A stretch of 64,000 nucleotides of DNA. Source: Sebastes aleutianus (taxonomy: Eukaryota > Chordata > Actinopteri > Perciformes > Sebastidae). The position numbers and the translations under genes are program-made. The DNA is taken from contig CAKAKS010000067.1 of the NCBI GenBank assembly GCA_916700875.1, positions 22,825,591 to 22,889,590 on the forward strand. Direction: 5' to 3'. The notes beneath the pieces were generated by a model, which ran no database searches, was not told where the DNA came from, and was given only the letters and a program-made list of their open reading frames with translations. Shown here piece by piece: positions 24,095 through 37,620 of the stretch (its first letter is position 1; every line of letters starts with the position of its first letter).

Positions 24095-25060
24095 CAACAG
24101 AGTTCGGTAAGTCATTCCACCACAGGGGGACTACAGTGTTGTGATGGGAGTACCAGGAGCCTTTCATTGGCAGAGCGTAGTGGGCGGGAGGGAGTGTAGA
24201 CCTGGATGAGGAAGTTCAGGTATGCGGGAGATGTTTTTGTTGCTGTTTTGTAAGCGAGCAACAGGGTTTTGAATTTGATGCAAGCGGCAACTGGGAGCCA
24301 GTGGACGGGTATGAACAGCGGAGTGACGTGTGCTGTTTTGGGTTGGTTGAAGACCATTCACGATGCTGCGTTCTGGATCATCTGCAGAGGTTTGAATGTG
24401 CATGCAGGGAGGCCTGCCAGTAGGGAGTTGCAGTAGTCAATGCGGGATATTACAAGAGCCTGTACCAGGAGTTGTGTTGCATGCTCCGACAGGTAGGGTC
24501 TGATCTTCCTGATGTTGTATAGGGCAAATCGACCAGAAAGAGCAATTGAGGCTACGTGAACCTTAAAAGTTAGCTGGTTGTCAATCATGACACCAAGGTT
24601 CCGGGCAGACTCTGTGGGTATGAGTTTGGTTGGTCCAAGCTGGATATTGATCTGTGGTTGTATTGATGGACTGGCTGGGATGACAAGGAGCTCAGTCTTA
24701 GATAGGTTGAGCTGAAGGTGGCGTTCTTTCATCCATTTAGAGATATCAGCAAGGCATGACGAGATCCGTGCCGAGACTGTAGTGTCATCTGGCGGGAATG
24801 ATAGGAAGAGTTGGGTATCGTCCGCATAGCAGTGGTATGAGAAACCATGGGAGTGAGTTGGTGTATATTGAGAAGAGAAGGGGACCGAGCACTGACCCTT
24901 GAGGCACCCCTGTGGATAAGCAGCGCGGTTTGGACACTTCTCCCTTACAAGATATTCTAAAAGATCTCCTCCCTGAGAGGTAGGACATGAACCAGTGGAG
25001 GACAGATCCCGAGATACCAAGCTTAGAGAGTGTGGAGAGGAGGATTGGACACTAGAGGGC
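24095..25060 (-). mobile_element. L2-type LINE fragment, reverse transcriptase 3' part
   Basis: The minus strand encodes a reverse transcriptase palm with the YADDTQLFLSF catalytic motif, then DISKWMKERHLQLNLSKTE, ARNLGVMIDNQLTF and VQALVISRIDYCNSLLAG, the order typical of fish L2/CR1-like LINEs. A second frame continues with HVTPLFIPVHWLPV. A frameshift near 24357 and missing ends show it is dead. Function in life: target-primed reverse transcription of its own RNA. Confidence 0.88.
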
Positions 25061-25523
25061 AGAGTTTGTTTAGAGATTAGGCTAGTGAGGAGCAGAGTGT
25101 GTCTGTAGCCTCATTTACACTAACTACACCCTGCAGTAATTAGGACTACTAAACTTTTTTTATTTTTATGATTATATAATTTATGCAATTATATAATCAA
25201 GACTCCTTTTAATTTCAAAGGAAAAATTAATGTTATAACACCCACCACCAAAATCAAAATGATTTACCTACATCCAAATTATTAGTATTCTTTGATGCTG
25301 TTAAAGTCTATTCACATCTGCAATATGTTTTTTAACACAGCTGTCGAACAAGCCTATATTTCATTTCATTAAAGTCAGAGAGGTAAGAGGGGTAAATTAA
25401 CAAAGATTGGACCTTTAATTAACTTGTTTTCTCCTCTGTACATATTATCCATTATATACACAATAAATGCAGAAACAAAGGAGGTACTGTAAATAACTCC
25501 TGGATTGAGTTTGGATCTGTAGT

Positions 25524-28500
25524 TCAGGCCTTAGACTCTTCTTTGATGATGCACTCATCAGGTCTTCGGGGATGCAAAACACAATCATTTTCTGTGAGGA
25601 TGGAGAAACACTGCAATTAATATTCTACTAGACTATTCGTTTACTACATGTACTGTAAAGACCTATTCAGCTTCAGTTTAAAACATCATCAGAAATGATC
25701 AGCAAAAGGGGACTGAACGATTTGGCCTTTCTTTGGCCGCCTACAGAGTTCTGCACTGATGCAGCATAAAGAGACAGGACAGGTGAGGTGAATTTTGGAT
25801 ATGTTGTCCAACTAGAGTCCAAATTTGGAACCAATCGGGTATTGGTTTGACAACAGATAATCCTCTGGGGGCAAGCTCTCTTAATAGCTCCCTCCTCAAG
25901 CATCAGTGAGTGTATGCTGTAAGACATTACATAGGCATGCAGTATTGTATCTATGCAGTTTGATCATCCTGTATGGATCACCTCTACGTTACTGTCACAG
26001 TGTTCAAATTGTCTTTATGAACATTATCACGCACAGAACTTTTGAGTGTACGGAAAAGACAATTAACTGAAACAGAAAAGCCACATCATTCAGTCCCCAC
26101 CACCAATCACCACATCACTATCGACCATTAAACTTAAAGCATCTAATCGCTGATGTCTCTGATTACAGGTGACTCACCTTCAGAACGGCCATCTTTTGGT
26201 TTTTCAGTTAAAGCACTAAGCTCTGTATCAGAACGAGGTGTTTCAGGGTAAAGAGTCTTCTTTGGTGTGTTACATAGGTCGGCTGCTGGAGTGCATAATG
26301 TTTTCAGTCTCTGTGAAAAGACCAAATTTGCCAGATCACTTGCATTGTAACATGAATAGTTCCCCACTGGAAACCTCAAATTTGACTTAAAAATGGCATA
26401 TTTCGGGTCACTCAAATAGAACATATAAAAAATACAACGTATGTGCAGAGAAATAAAGGGGTGCTTTAGATATATGTTACCAAACTAGCTTTCAGACGTA
26501 GCTCCATGTGAGCTGCATGTAGGTTTGGTCAGAAGAAGGTCAAGGAATTGACCTTTTACAGCAAATGGTTACACTGAATTAACTGAAATAACACAATGTT
26601 TCATTAACTTTATCTTTGACAGTAAATCTTTGTGATGACCGGAGTACGCTGTGATGTCAGTAGAGAAACTTACCTGTCTCACTGTTCCCGGGGTTACTGC
26701 CATACTATAGATAATCCACAGAGGAGTCAGGATAACTGAAGAGAGAGCAAGAAATATCCCGATGGCGTAACCCCACCAGGGGTACTGGTAGGTGTTGTTG
26801 TATTTCAGCGGGGTGAACTTGACCAGAGAGAACAGCAATATTCCCTATTAAAAAAGAAGAGACATGCAGAGAACATCAAGCGAACAGCATACCTTTTCGT
26901 CAAGAAATATATATTTTTCTTCTTTCTGAATGTTGGTCTTGACTTTGTCTCCTGAGCTTTACGGCTTACAGACACAACAATACACCATAAATTTACTTAC
27001 AACACAGACAAGTGGAGTGAAGAACCTCCAACAATATTTCATATACGAAGAGGGGTAGTAGCCGATCATTTCCTTTATTTTGTCGTAATAACGATCAGCA
27101 CCTTGTAGACAGAGGATATTTGAGGGTGCAGATGAGAAACATTTGCAAAGTGAGTCACATGAGCAAATATCAATTTAATGTCTTCTTTACATAATTTGTA
27201 ATATGTTTATGAAAACAGCACTGATCAACAAAACTCATCTTATCTAAGTCTAAATTGCCAAAAATAGATAGCACTGTTATTAGTTATGTGTCACAACCTC
27301 CTCACCTACAGCTTGTTCTCTAATCAGTTCCTAAGCCCATATACAGTATACCAGTCCCAGTTCACCAGTCACTTGCCAGATTGTCTAGCTTTCCAGCACT
27401 TCTTTGTCTTGCCTGAATTACTAGTTTTTGATCTTCCTGATATCTTGACCTTGCCTGTTGCCTGCCCCTCATTGGATTTGTTTGCCTGATTGGATTGATT
27501 ACCTGGTATTGGCCTTTGCCTGCTTTACTAAGTAAAAGCTTAACTTGCCGCACCCCAGCCCCCCATTATACCCCCAGGCAACGCGTCTGGTTGTCTACAC
27601 GGGACCCTCCACTCCAAGTGGAATCCAGGAAGCTGGCACCGCAGTTTGTAGGTCCATTCCCCATCTCCAGATTCATCGACCCTGTGGCCGTCCACCTGCA
27701 CCGGGTCCATGAGAATTCATCCTACATTCCACGTCTCCAAGGTTAAACCGGTCAGTGAAAGTTTGCTTCAGTTTGCTTTGCCTGCTTTACTAAGTAAAAG
27801 TTTAACTTTACTGTTGAACTGCCTGCCTCCGTGTCGTGTTTTTGGGTTACATTCTGCCAGTTTTGTTAGAAGCCTTACATTATGGTATAGTTTAAAGGGG
27901 CACCGCTACTTTAGGGGTATATATACAATGTTACAGGTGGCTTATTTAATATACTGTACTTTTAAATCCACATTATTGAAAGCATGTCACCCCTACTTTT
28001 TGTCCTTGATTAAAATAATTTTTGTTGCTCACCAAATATCCATCCCACACAGATGGACTCCAAAATGGCAAAAACCATGATTGGTATTCCACTGCAAGCA
28101 TAGTAGTCAAACAGCAGAAATACATAAAGTCCTCCCTACCGCACATAAGAAAGAGAAAAGAGATTGTTTTGTTCAAAGGGAAAACATATTTGACACAGAT
28201 ATAGAGAATTACTGACAGACAGGTGCAGTTTTAGTTTCAAAGGTTAAAGAATTTAACTCTTACCTCGGTCACCATGAACAGGCCAATAACGAAGGCTACA
28301 CCACAGATGACCAGCAGAAGTAGTTTACGTCGATGACCAGTGAAAAAGAAGGATGGATACAAGTCTGATATGGATGTCACCAAGCCTTCCAGACACACAA
28401 ACTGTGGTTAAAAGAGTAGTGTTACATTTACATTTTCTACACTGATACTTAGGAGGCCTGTGTGGTGGGTTGGGTGAATGGTTTTAGCTTTTCGTTACCT

Positions 28501-31500
28501 TGAACAAACAAGGCAGCGTACATTCTGTCTAAGCACTTACTGCAATGTAAACTGAACGACTGTATTTGGCTTTTTATTGTCTTTCATGCAATGGCTGATC
28601 ACTGAGTGGAACTCACAAATCAGAAGCATTGACAATATGTTATAGATCATGTAAAAGTGCAATGAAGCCATAAAATCATTAAAAGTGAAAGGAAGTGGAG
28701 AAATACTGTAGATTGAAGTTGTCTTTTCATGTGGGGATTTGTTGATAATTCAAAGCAGAAGAACAGAGATGCTTATAATTGAATGTTATAAAAGTCTGAT
28801 ATATATTTTAAATACAACTAAATGTTAACACTTTACCTGAGTGTCCAGTCCAAGGAAGATCATCATAATGAAGAAGAAGGCAGCCCAGAGTTGTGGTAAA
28901 GGCATCATGGATACTGCCCGAGGGTAAGCAATGAATGCCAGGCCGGGACCTGCAAGTGGTCCAAAGTAGATGGCAAAATAGGTTAGACATTAGTACTCTT
29001 ATGGGTTATAATGTACTTATAGTAATAGGTTGATTTTGATGTAAGCATTAGACCAAAACCTGCTGAGTTTGTGTCCTGAGATGGGGAGTAACTAATGACC
29101 AATGTACCCCAGCTGGTTTAGAGGAGGATGCTGCCACAATCTTATCCCTGACTTCCTGTCCTCTACACCTTCCTGCTGTGTCTCCATTGGTGAAATCATA
29201 TTTTAGGAGCATTTCAAGGCCTTGTGTTCCTAAAATGTCACATTACCAGAGCAGTAAAAAGGAAATGCATTTTATCATGCATTGCAGAAGAACTATGTGA
29301 CCTTATTAGAAGGACTTTTGGTGCATCAAATGAAGAACACAATTACCAGTTACTGTTTAACTGTATTAAGTCTGAAATTTATCATATCACAGCGTATGTG
29401 TGCTACATACAATACTCACATTAATCAATCACATTATGGGGATGGATATCAGTTCACATTACAACAGAAAAGGGGTACAGAATTCAGTTCCCAAAATGTT
29501 GACCATTTATTTTAACTGAAGCCTCTATGATCATTTTTTTTATATTATGTTATGTGTATGTCGCTTGTAGTGAATAACGTACAGATAATAATCACTCAAC
29601 TCAGTTTCCCTCGGCTCTATGGAGATTTTTAGCTTCTTTCAGCTCATTATTTTGGTTTTATGGCTTTGACTTAATCAGATGTTTTGGTTCACTCTCATTG
29701 CGTTGTTTCCTAATGCAGCAGGTAGCTTTTTATTCAGTAAAAAGCTGTGATAAACTGAATATATCATACTGTACTTCCCGAGACAAAGTTAGCAACTAGC
29801 TGGTGAACTCAGTGGATTAGATAGTTTAGCAGCTAAAGAGTAAGATATTTTGTTAGGTGTTAATAGGGAGCAAAACAGCTCATATCTGCTTAATGTGTAA
29901 ACTATTTGCTAACAAGACCAACTTAAAAGGTGATAATATAATATATAATAATATAAGGGGCCAGTTACTGCACCTTTAAAGTTGGGAAAGGGTTTAAGTG
30001 ATGTGTAGTTATTATGGTTAAGATTAGGGTTAAGAAAAAGCCAATGAAGGTAGTCAATAGAGAGTCCTCATAAGTACTGTACATGTACAAGGATGAGAGT
30101 GTGGCCTTGATCATTACGATTTGAGGACCCAGCACATGGCAGCCCACAGCACCGTGAACACGGTTAAGACTTTGCAAGGAAGTGATAAGATAGGATAACT
30201 CCTTTTATTTTCTTAATATGTACAAACAAAAACATGTTGGTAGATACTTATTATTTACTGTTTTTCATAGGAGCACACCAATATACAACACAGTGTTTTT
30301 TTCTACAAACCCTCCCATACCTGATTCAGCTACCGTTGAGATGTCAACACCCAACTCATGCGACATGAAGCCGAGGACTGAGAAGACTGCAAAGCCAGCA
30401 ACAAAGCTGGTTAAACTGTTTAGTGTGCACAAGGCAAAGGTGTCTCTAAAAATAAAAAAAAGATGATTAGGTATTGTATCCTACATCACATAAACAGTTA
30501 AAGACATAAAACGTATAGAATAATATTTATTTACCCTACCTGTAGCAGTTGTTGTTGTATTTGTTGTAGCTTCCAAGAGATTGTAAACAGCCTATGCAGA
30601 CACAATAGGAGAAAAATATCTGGCTCCCAGCATCCATCCACACCTTAAAACAGTTAAATGAGTTGTGATTGTTATGCCTTTAAATATGTATTTATTTATT
30701 TATTTGATGCTTATACTTATCATATCACTTACATGTCACTTACTTATCATATTTCTGCCTCTTTATCCCTACCTTCAGCCACATACCCAAGTAGTGCTCT
30801 GTACAGTGAGTCACTTATACATCCACTCATCACTCACACATAAACCTCACCTGAGGATCAGTCAGACGAGTTGGATCAGGAGAAAGATAATATCGAATTC
30901 CATCGACAGCTCCTGGTAATGTCAGCCCACGGATCAGCAACACAATCAACATCACGTAGGGAAAAGTGGCCGTTAAGTAGACGACCTGAGAAAGAAGCAC
31001 CAATACATACTGGATTCAGTGTTACTGTATGACTCAATTCCCATGCACTGGAATATTGCTTGTGTTGCTGTATTACCTGACTTTGCTTTAACAATTAAGC
31101 TAATTGATTAGATTATATGCAATGCTAGTTTATGTCATTCATCTCCCTTTGTTTGTGTACTTGCTGTAGATACAACACTTATTGAGGTTAAAGGGGAAAC
31201 ACATTGAAATGAAGTCGTCTTTGGTTGAATTTCCTGGCTCTATCTCCCTAATTGTGGTTGCCTCACATCCATTGCTTAAATGTCCAGAGTCTCCAGCCCT
31301 CGACACTTTGGTCACCTTAACAGTGGCCAGTCTCCGTCCACACTGAGGGTGTATGTGGCTGCTATTTCATCGTAGCATGATAGGGTCGACAATAACACAG
31401 TGGGCAGCAACAGGCTGGTGTCCCTCTTCTTAAAACGGGCTCTGAGGCTGCGTCCCCCGAGGGCTCCTGCATGGGACCTGCCCCTGGTGTTGGACACCCT

Positions 31501-32836
31501 ATGTTTGCCTCCCTTTGAACCCTCAGCACAGGCAGATATGAGGTGTCAGTCGGCCAAAACTGCATTTCTCCTTGCCATCACTTCACCAAAGTGTGTAAGC
31601 GAGCTACATGCCTCTGGCGGTCATCCTGTTGATAATAATTGTATACATCTCACCTTTCCTGATGTCTTGACTCCTTTCCAGATACAGAAGTAACAGATGA
31701 TCCAGCTTAGGAGAAAGCATCCAGCCAGTTCCCAGCGGATACTGCCCATCTCCTCAATTCCTCCAGACAAACTCAGGACTCTCCTCCTGTGTGCAGAAGG
31801 AAAATTATGTCAAGATATATTATTACGACTCTAAAACAATTTTGGTGAGATGAGTACTTACTGCCAGAACTCTTTAACTGGAGATGTTGCATTTTCATTG
31901 ATGTGGCCATAAACTGAATCATTATGTCCATAATCAACGCAGTTCTCTTGCAGTGGAAGAGTAAGAAATAACAAGTTAGAATTGTCAGACATTTTTATAA
32001 ATATGCTGCCATGTTGATATTGAGTCAGCTTTGTAAGAGTGTAGCATTTTTTTTAATATTACATTTCCAGTACCTCTTCTAGAAACAAACTACAGTCATT
32101 TGTCGCCACTGACTAATACTATACCTACACACGGTCATGGCACCATCATAATGCAAATGTGTACCTGTGTTCCAGGTGTTGTTGCAGCTGGCCCAGGGGA
32201 GTACAGTGTGGAAGGAGGAGAAGAGGTAGAGGAAAGCCCAAGCCAGGATGACGATATAATACATATTAGTGTATAGCATTATCATTTGACCGCCGTAGCC
32301 TACACCTATTGACAAAAATATGGTCAAATTTCAACATTAGGTACACAACCAGTAATGTAACAAGTATTTCAAATATGTGTACTGTATTGAATATAAGCCA
32401 GCAGTACCTTCAAATAAAGGACATATTTTCCTCCAACATGTGATTCCACCCTGACCAGTTAACTGTCCCAGAGATACCTCCAGAAAGAAGATGGGGATTC
32501 CACAGGTGAGCAGGGTCACAACATAAGGAACCAAGAAAGCTCCTAAAGGTAAACAAAAATGTTAATGATTTAATACCATTCTTCCAGTCTGTTCTTATCT
32601 AACTTTCTGCTGTACAATTCAATGAGACTTTAAATCATGTTCTCACCTCCTCCATTTTTGAAGCACAGATATGGAAATCTCCAAACATTGCCCAGACCGA
32701 TGATTTCACCGACTATTGACAAAATGAAATCCCTCTTGTTGGCCCACTGGCCTCTCTTGTCACACTTTTCTGGAGCAGTATTTGGACTGTCGTCATCTTT
32801 CATCAGACTCTTCTCTGGATCACTTGCTGGCTCCAT
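25524..32836 (-). CDS. slc6a13: SLC6 Na+/Cl- dependent GABA transporter 2-like, copy B, 15 exons
   Basis: Exons: 32836-32647, 32542-32408, 32305-32165, 31946-31862, 31786-31654, 30985-30851, 30643-30540, 30445-30321, 28949-28837, 28401-28264, 28135-28033, 27101-27001, 26844-26674, 26310-26178, 25591-25524. They sum to 1872 coding bases, 624 aa, with no internal stop. This copy looks ancestral at the key sites: Glu44 in GEIIGLGNVWRFPY (TM1) and SQIFFSYC (TM6). It has DTQ instead of DSQ at the predicted Na2 site in TM8, a Ser-to-Thr change that keeps a hydroxyl. Exon 15 is full length and ends in IIKEESKA. Exon 2 has VPYVVTLLTC where A and C have VPYVLFLLTC. Intron 5 is enlarged by a DIRS-like fragment. 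A possible upstream ATG ten bases before the start is out of frame. Family call firm; subfamily member by eye. Confidence 0.9.
31400..31618 (+). mobile_element. DIRS-like tyrosine recombinase fragment in intron 5 of copy B
   Basis: The plus strand encodes a peptide including PAWDLPLVLDTL, PPFEPSAQADMRCQSAKTAF and SPKCVSELHA. That arrangement (WDLPLVL, PPFEP, KTA, KRVSEL-like) is the start of the tyrosine recombinase of DIRS/Ngaro-type retroelements in fish. Only this fragment is present. It explains why this intron is about 660 bases while it is about 120 in copies A and C. Confidence 0.6.
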
Positions 32837-33953
32837 CGGGACACATCCGCTGTGTTGAAATGTAAGTGATGAGAAATTATAAATTTGTAGCTGTTGTAAG
32901 TGCAATATTTTCTCTACCAGTCCTTAGAGCAATAAAGAAATCTAAAACTCAAGTAAATGGTCAGCAGTACAGTAGAGCTAACACAATTTGCAATGTGCTG
33001 AAATAAACCTACCTGTAAAATCCTATAAGAGCTTCACTCAGAAGGCCAATTGTGCATCAGTGGTATAAAATGTGTTACCCACTATATATTTAACAAGCAC
33101 AGAATCTATGCACCAATATATTGAAATATAATGTATTATATGATAGTATATTATTATATTATATATAACTCTCTCTGCACTCTCTGAACTATATTACAAG
33201 ATATAAAGAATGAGTAGATAGGCCACCGGGCGTGGCTGAAGAAGTCTCCATGCTCATTAGTCAATAGATCCTGGTGCAGCAGAGACCACAGATTACTGGT
33301 GAATATGCACAAATGGGTGATATTTTTTATGTATCTGAAAGATTATATGACTGTGGCCCATCTTTGCTCTAAATACCAGCATGACCAGCTATCTGTTCCT
33401 TTAATCATAGAGCCAAGGTGAAAGTAAGTCTCAATATCACAACTAGCTGATCTTAGTGTGGTACAGTTGGCAGCCTGCATAAAAACACCTTTTGGAGAGA
33501 TTGAAGCGATTGAAGCAGTGGCTATCTTCATGCAGATGCTGTGGATCTCATCACAGCCAAAACATTCTCACATAACACTCCCTAAACTGACACAACCGCA
33601 GAGTTGCTTAATATATAGGTGTAAAATTAATATTTTCATGATGTTTTTTAGCTGCTTCTCAATGCACCTGAGATATTTTTCTGCACAGTTTGAAGAAATA
33701 GAAGACAACACGTGTGTCCAGATGTTTCACAGAGAACTAAAACTTGAATGTAGCCTTAAGGTCAAACAACGTTACTTCTGAGAGACTTAGTTCATTACAA
33801 GTTGCAGACAAGTTTAACATCACTACTTTATCCACATACAACACAAAAACTGTACAACAAACAGTTAAGCAGGAGACTTGCAACAATGAAGCTGAGAAGT
33901 TTGTGTTGAATTTTTTTGCCAAATTAATTCCAAATTAATGTCTGAATACTCAC

Positions 33954-34080
33954 AGAATTAAATGAGTCTCGGTGACCTCTGAATGTAAATCTGTCCCACC
34001 CAGGTTGAGAGGAGTTTGGTAAATAGAGAGAGAGCTACTGTAGAGAGCAGAATTGCCAATTCCTCCTGAAGCAAGCATCT
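33954..34080 (-). other. Candidate 5' noncoding exon of copy B
   Basis: Same conserved block and GTGAGT donor as the other leader exons. It lies 1.1 kb upstream of the copy B start. The exon 1 acceptor CAACACAG is 13 bases before the ATG. No convincing TATA box could be assigned upstream. Confidence 0.4.
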
Positions 34081-34794
34081 ACAGTATGCCAGATGAAATG
34101 CTTGCTGCCTGGTTATAGCTGCATAATCATGCATACGGGTTAATGTGCAGCGAGCCATACACTGTTGTGAAATAAACTGTCACAGCTATGAATGATTGCG
34201 AAACATCAATCCGTGGTTTAAACATGTTCATGCAATTAACAACAGGCTGTTCCCAGAACTGAAAATACCTGGAATGAGTCAAAGGCCTTGGGCAGGAGGT
34301 TATGTTTTTTGTTTTTTTTAAACAGAGTTTATTTATACATTTTGCTAATACAACTCTTACAATCCATTGCACAAACATGTTTGGACTGGTATATATCCCA
34401 CCCACCCCCCACCCCCACCCATGACAATACCCAGAGGGCACTCAGAAAAAAAAAAAGTGTACAAAAATGAATTAAAAAAAAGCGGTAGATGACGGGATGG
34501 CAGACAACGTAGTGTAACGTTATACAGACATAAAAAAGGCTGCTGAATGAGAGAGGCATCCGCCGATACTTTACATGGAAACACACCGTGTTAATAATAA
34601 GCCGACCACCTCACGGTACCACCAGCTGTGAGCTGTGATCTGTTTTTAAAGTCAGGCACCTTGGCGGAGATCTGCGCCCTCCGAGTGCCATTCTAGTCTC
34701 AACAGTGTCTTGAAGCTGCAGTGGGTAGAATTGGAGCAAACATGATTTAAATTATTTAAAATATGATTTAAAAGAGTTATTTTTTATGAGTTTG

Positions 34795-35050
34795 CATTTT
34801 CTCCCCATGTTAGTGTGGGTTTCTCCGGGTTCTCGAGCTTCCTCCAACAGTCAAATGACACGCAAGTTAGATTAATTGTTGACTCTAAATTGCCCGTAGG
34901 TGTGAATGTGAGTGTCTGTCTATGTGTCAGCCCCGTGATAGTCTGGCGACCTGTCAAAGGTGTACCCCGCCTTCCCCCAATGTCAGCTGGGATCAACTCC
35001 AGAACCCCCGCGACCCCGAATGGGATAAGCGATTACAGATGATGGATGGA
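34795..35050 (+). repeat. Teleost GATGGATGG-tail repeat
   Basis: Same family as 1-219, here with a longer 5' part (GTTAGTGTGGGTTTCTCCGG). It is nearly the same as the copy at 38490-38750, including its flanks, so these two derive from one segmental duplication. Confidence 0.7.
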
Positions 35051-35548
35051 TCGATATCCTGACAGTAGTGCACGAGACAAGTAATCTGATAAAAATCATG
35101 TGCCTCTGTGTCCTCCGGTGCTCCTAGTGACATCTGCAAGATTTCACATACCAGAGGAAAACAACCAATCAGAGCCGAGCTGGAGCCTTGCCGTCTCTGA
35201 GCAGGTGTCAATCACTCGTGAACTCCGATGAAATGGTCAAACTAGGCAGTGCAAAATATGAATCAGTATTCTTTTACTGTAATGCCTTAAAAATATTTTA
35301 TATTTTTTGCATTCTAATGTGTTTTTCGATGATAATCTTCAGATTTTTTTCACCATGTAACTCTTTTGTTTTTCCGCTAAAAGTTTTTTTTACTGACAGT
35401 GGTTTTCAGTTTCCACTTTCTGTCACCGTTTTGTCGTGGAGGGGTCTGAGGGGAGGGGGTAAGGAGAGCGTGATTATAATATATGATATATTATAATCTG
35501 CATATACTAAGGAGAGAACGTCAATACAGCAAGTATGTTAAGTCTGGT
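35050..35548. other. Partial intergenic block ending at deletion junction
   Basis: It starts like 38750-38985, then diverges, and from about 35455 matches 2637-2710. At about 35548 it joins intron 3 of cassette b'. No gene. Confidence 0.6.
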
Positions 35549-35592
35549 ATACCTACACAAGGTCATGGCACCATCATAATGCAGATGTGTAC

Positions 35593-36296
35593 CTGTGTTC
35601 CAGGTGTTGTTGCAGCTGGCCCAGGGGAGTACAGTGTGGAAGGAGGAGAAGAGGTAGAGGAAAGCCCAAGCCAGGATGACGATATAATACATATTAGTGT
35701 ATAGCATTATCATTTGACCGCCGTAGCCTACACCTATTGATAAGAATCCAATCAAATTTCAACATTAGTTACAAAACCAGTAATGTAACAAGTATTTCAA
35801 ATATGTGCACTGTATTGAATATAAGTTAGCAGTACCTTCAAATAAAGGACATATTTTCCTCCAACATGTGATTCCACCCTGACCAGTTAACTGTCCCAGA
35901 GATACCTCCAGAAAGAAGATGGTGATTCCACAGGTGAGCAGGAATAAAACATATGGGACCAAGAAAGCTCCTAAAGGGGAGAATTTATTGAAGTAATGAA
36001 TTATAGTGATACAAATACAAACACAAAATGTAAATGATTTAGTTTGTTCTCATCTAACTTTCTGCTGAACAATACAATGAGACTTTAAATCATGCTTTTA
36101 CTATACCTCCTCCATTTTTGAAGCACAGATATGGAAATCTCCAAACGTTGCCCAGACCGATGATTTCACCAACTACTGCCAAAAGGAACTCCCTCTTGTT
36201 GGCCCACTGGCCTCTCTCGTAACACTTTGCTGGAGCAGGATTTGGACCATCGTCATCTTTCATCAGACTCTTCTCTGGATTACTTGCTGGCTCCAT
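35593..36296 (-). pseudogene. Truncated SLC6 GABA transporter-like cassette b' (exons 1-3 only)
   Basis: Exons at 36296-36107, 35970-35836 and 35733-35593 encode an undamaged N-terminus through TM3, with GEIIGLGNVWRFPY intact and open splice phases. One notable change is GITIFF for the usual GIPIFF in TM2. About 45 bases past exon 3 the sequence switches at about 35548 from intron 3 to an intergenic block that matches 2640-2710. Exons 4-15 and the downstream flank are therefore deleted. The cassette keeps its own leader exon candidate. It is either a truncated pseudogene or an alternative first cassette for copy B. Confidence 0.8.
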
Positions 36297-37493
36297 CGAG
36301 ACACGAATGCTGTGTTGAAATGTAAGTGATGAGAAATTATTCATTTTTAGGTGTACTAAGTGCAATATTTTCCCTGCCAGTTTTTAGAGCAATAAAGAAA
36401 TCTAAAACTCAAGTAATAATCATCAACAGAATCCTTATTTCCAAATGGTCAGCAGTGAAGTGGAGCAAACACAATTTGTAATGTGCTGAAATAAACCTAC
36501 CTGTAAAATCCTATGACAGCTTCACTGCAGTTTGGCGAGCCACAGGTACAATACTACAACTATGGTGTGCTAAGATGGCCAATCGTGCATCAGTGGTATA
36601 AAATGTGTTACCCACTATGTTTAAAAAGCACAGAATCTATGCACCAATATATTGAAATATAATGTGTTATATGATAGTATATAATTATATTATATATAAC
36701 TCTCTCTGCACTCTCTGGCCTATTTTACAAGATATAAAGAATGAGTAGATAGGCCACCGGGCGTGGCTGAAGAAGTCTCCATGCTCATTAGTCAGTAGAT
36801 CCTGGTGCAGCAGAGACCACAGATTACTGGTGAATATGCACAAATGGGTGATATTTTCTGATGTGTCTGAAAGATTATATGGACTCAGTGGCCCATCTTT
36901 GCTCTTAAGACCAGCATGACCAGCTATATGTTCCTTTAATCATAGCTAGAACCAAGGTGAAAGTAAGTCTCAATATCACAACTAGCTGATCTCAGTGTGG
37001 TACAGTTGACAGCCTGCATAAAAACACCTTTCGGAGAGATTGAAACGATTGAAGCAGTGGCTAGTTTTATGCAGATGCTGTGGATCTCATCACAGCTAAA
37101 ACATTCTCGCATAACACTCCCTAAACTGACACAACCGCAGAGTTGCTTAATATATAGGTGTAAAATTAATATTTTCATGATCTTTTTTAGCTGCTTCTCA
37201 ATGCACCTGAGATATTTTTCTGCACAGTTTGAAGAAATAGAAGACAACACGTGTGTCCAGATGTTTCACAGAGAACTAAAACATGAATGTAACCTTAAGG
37301 TCAAACAACGTTACTTCTGAGAGACTTAGTTCATTACAAGTTGCAGACAAGTTTAACATCACTACTTTATCCACATACAACACAAAAACTGTACAACAAA
37401 CAGTTAAGCAGGAGACTTGCAACAATGAAGCTGAGAAGTTTTGTGTTGAATTTTTTTGCCAAATTAATTCCCAATTAATGTCTGAATACTCAC

Positions 37494-37620
37494 AGAATTA
37501 AATGAGTCTCGGTGACCTCTGAATGTAAATCTGTCCCACCCAGGTTGAGAGGAGTTTGGTAAATAGAGAGAGAGCTACTGTAGAGAGCAGAATTGCCAAT
37601 TCCTCCTGAAGCAAGCATCT
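37494..37620 (-). other. Candidate 5' noncoding exon of cassette b'
   Basis: The block is nearly the same as the one before copy B, including the GTGAGT donor and the upstream run to about 37830. If transcribed, it would start a message entering b' exons 1-3. Confidence 0.4.
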
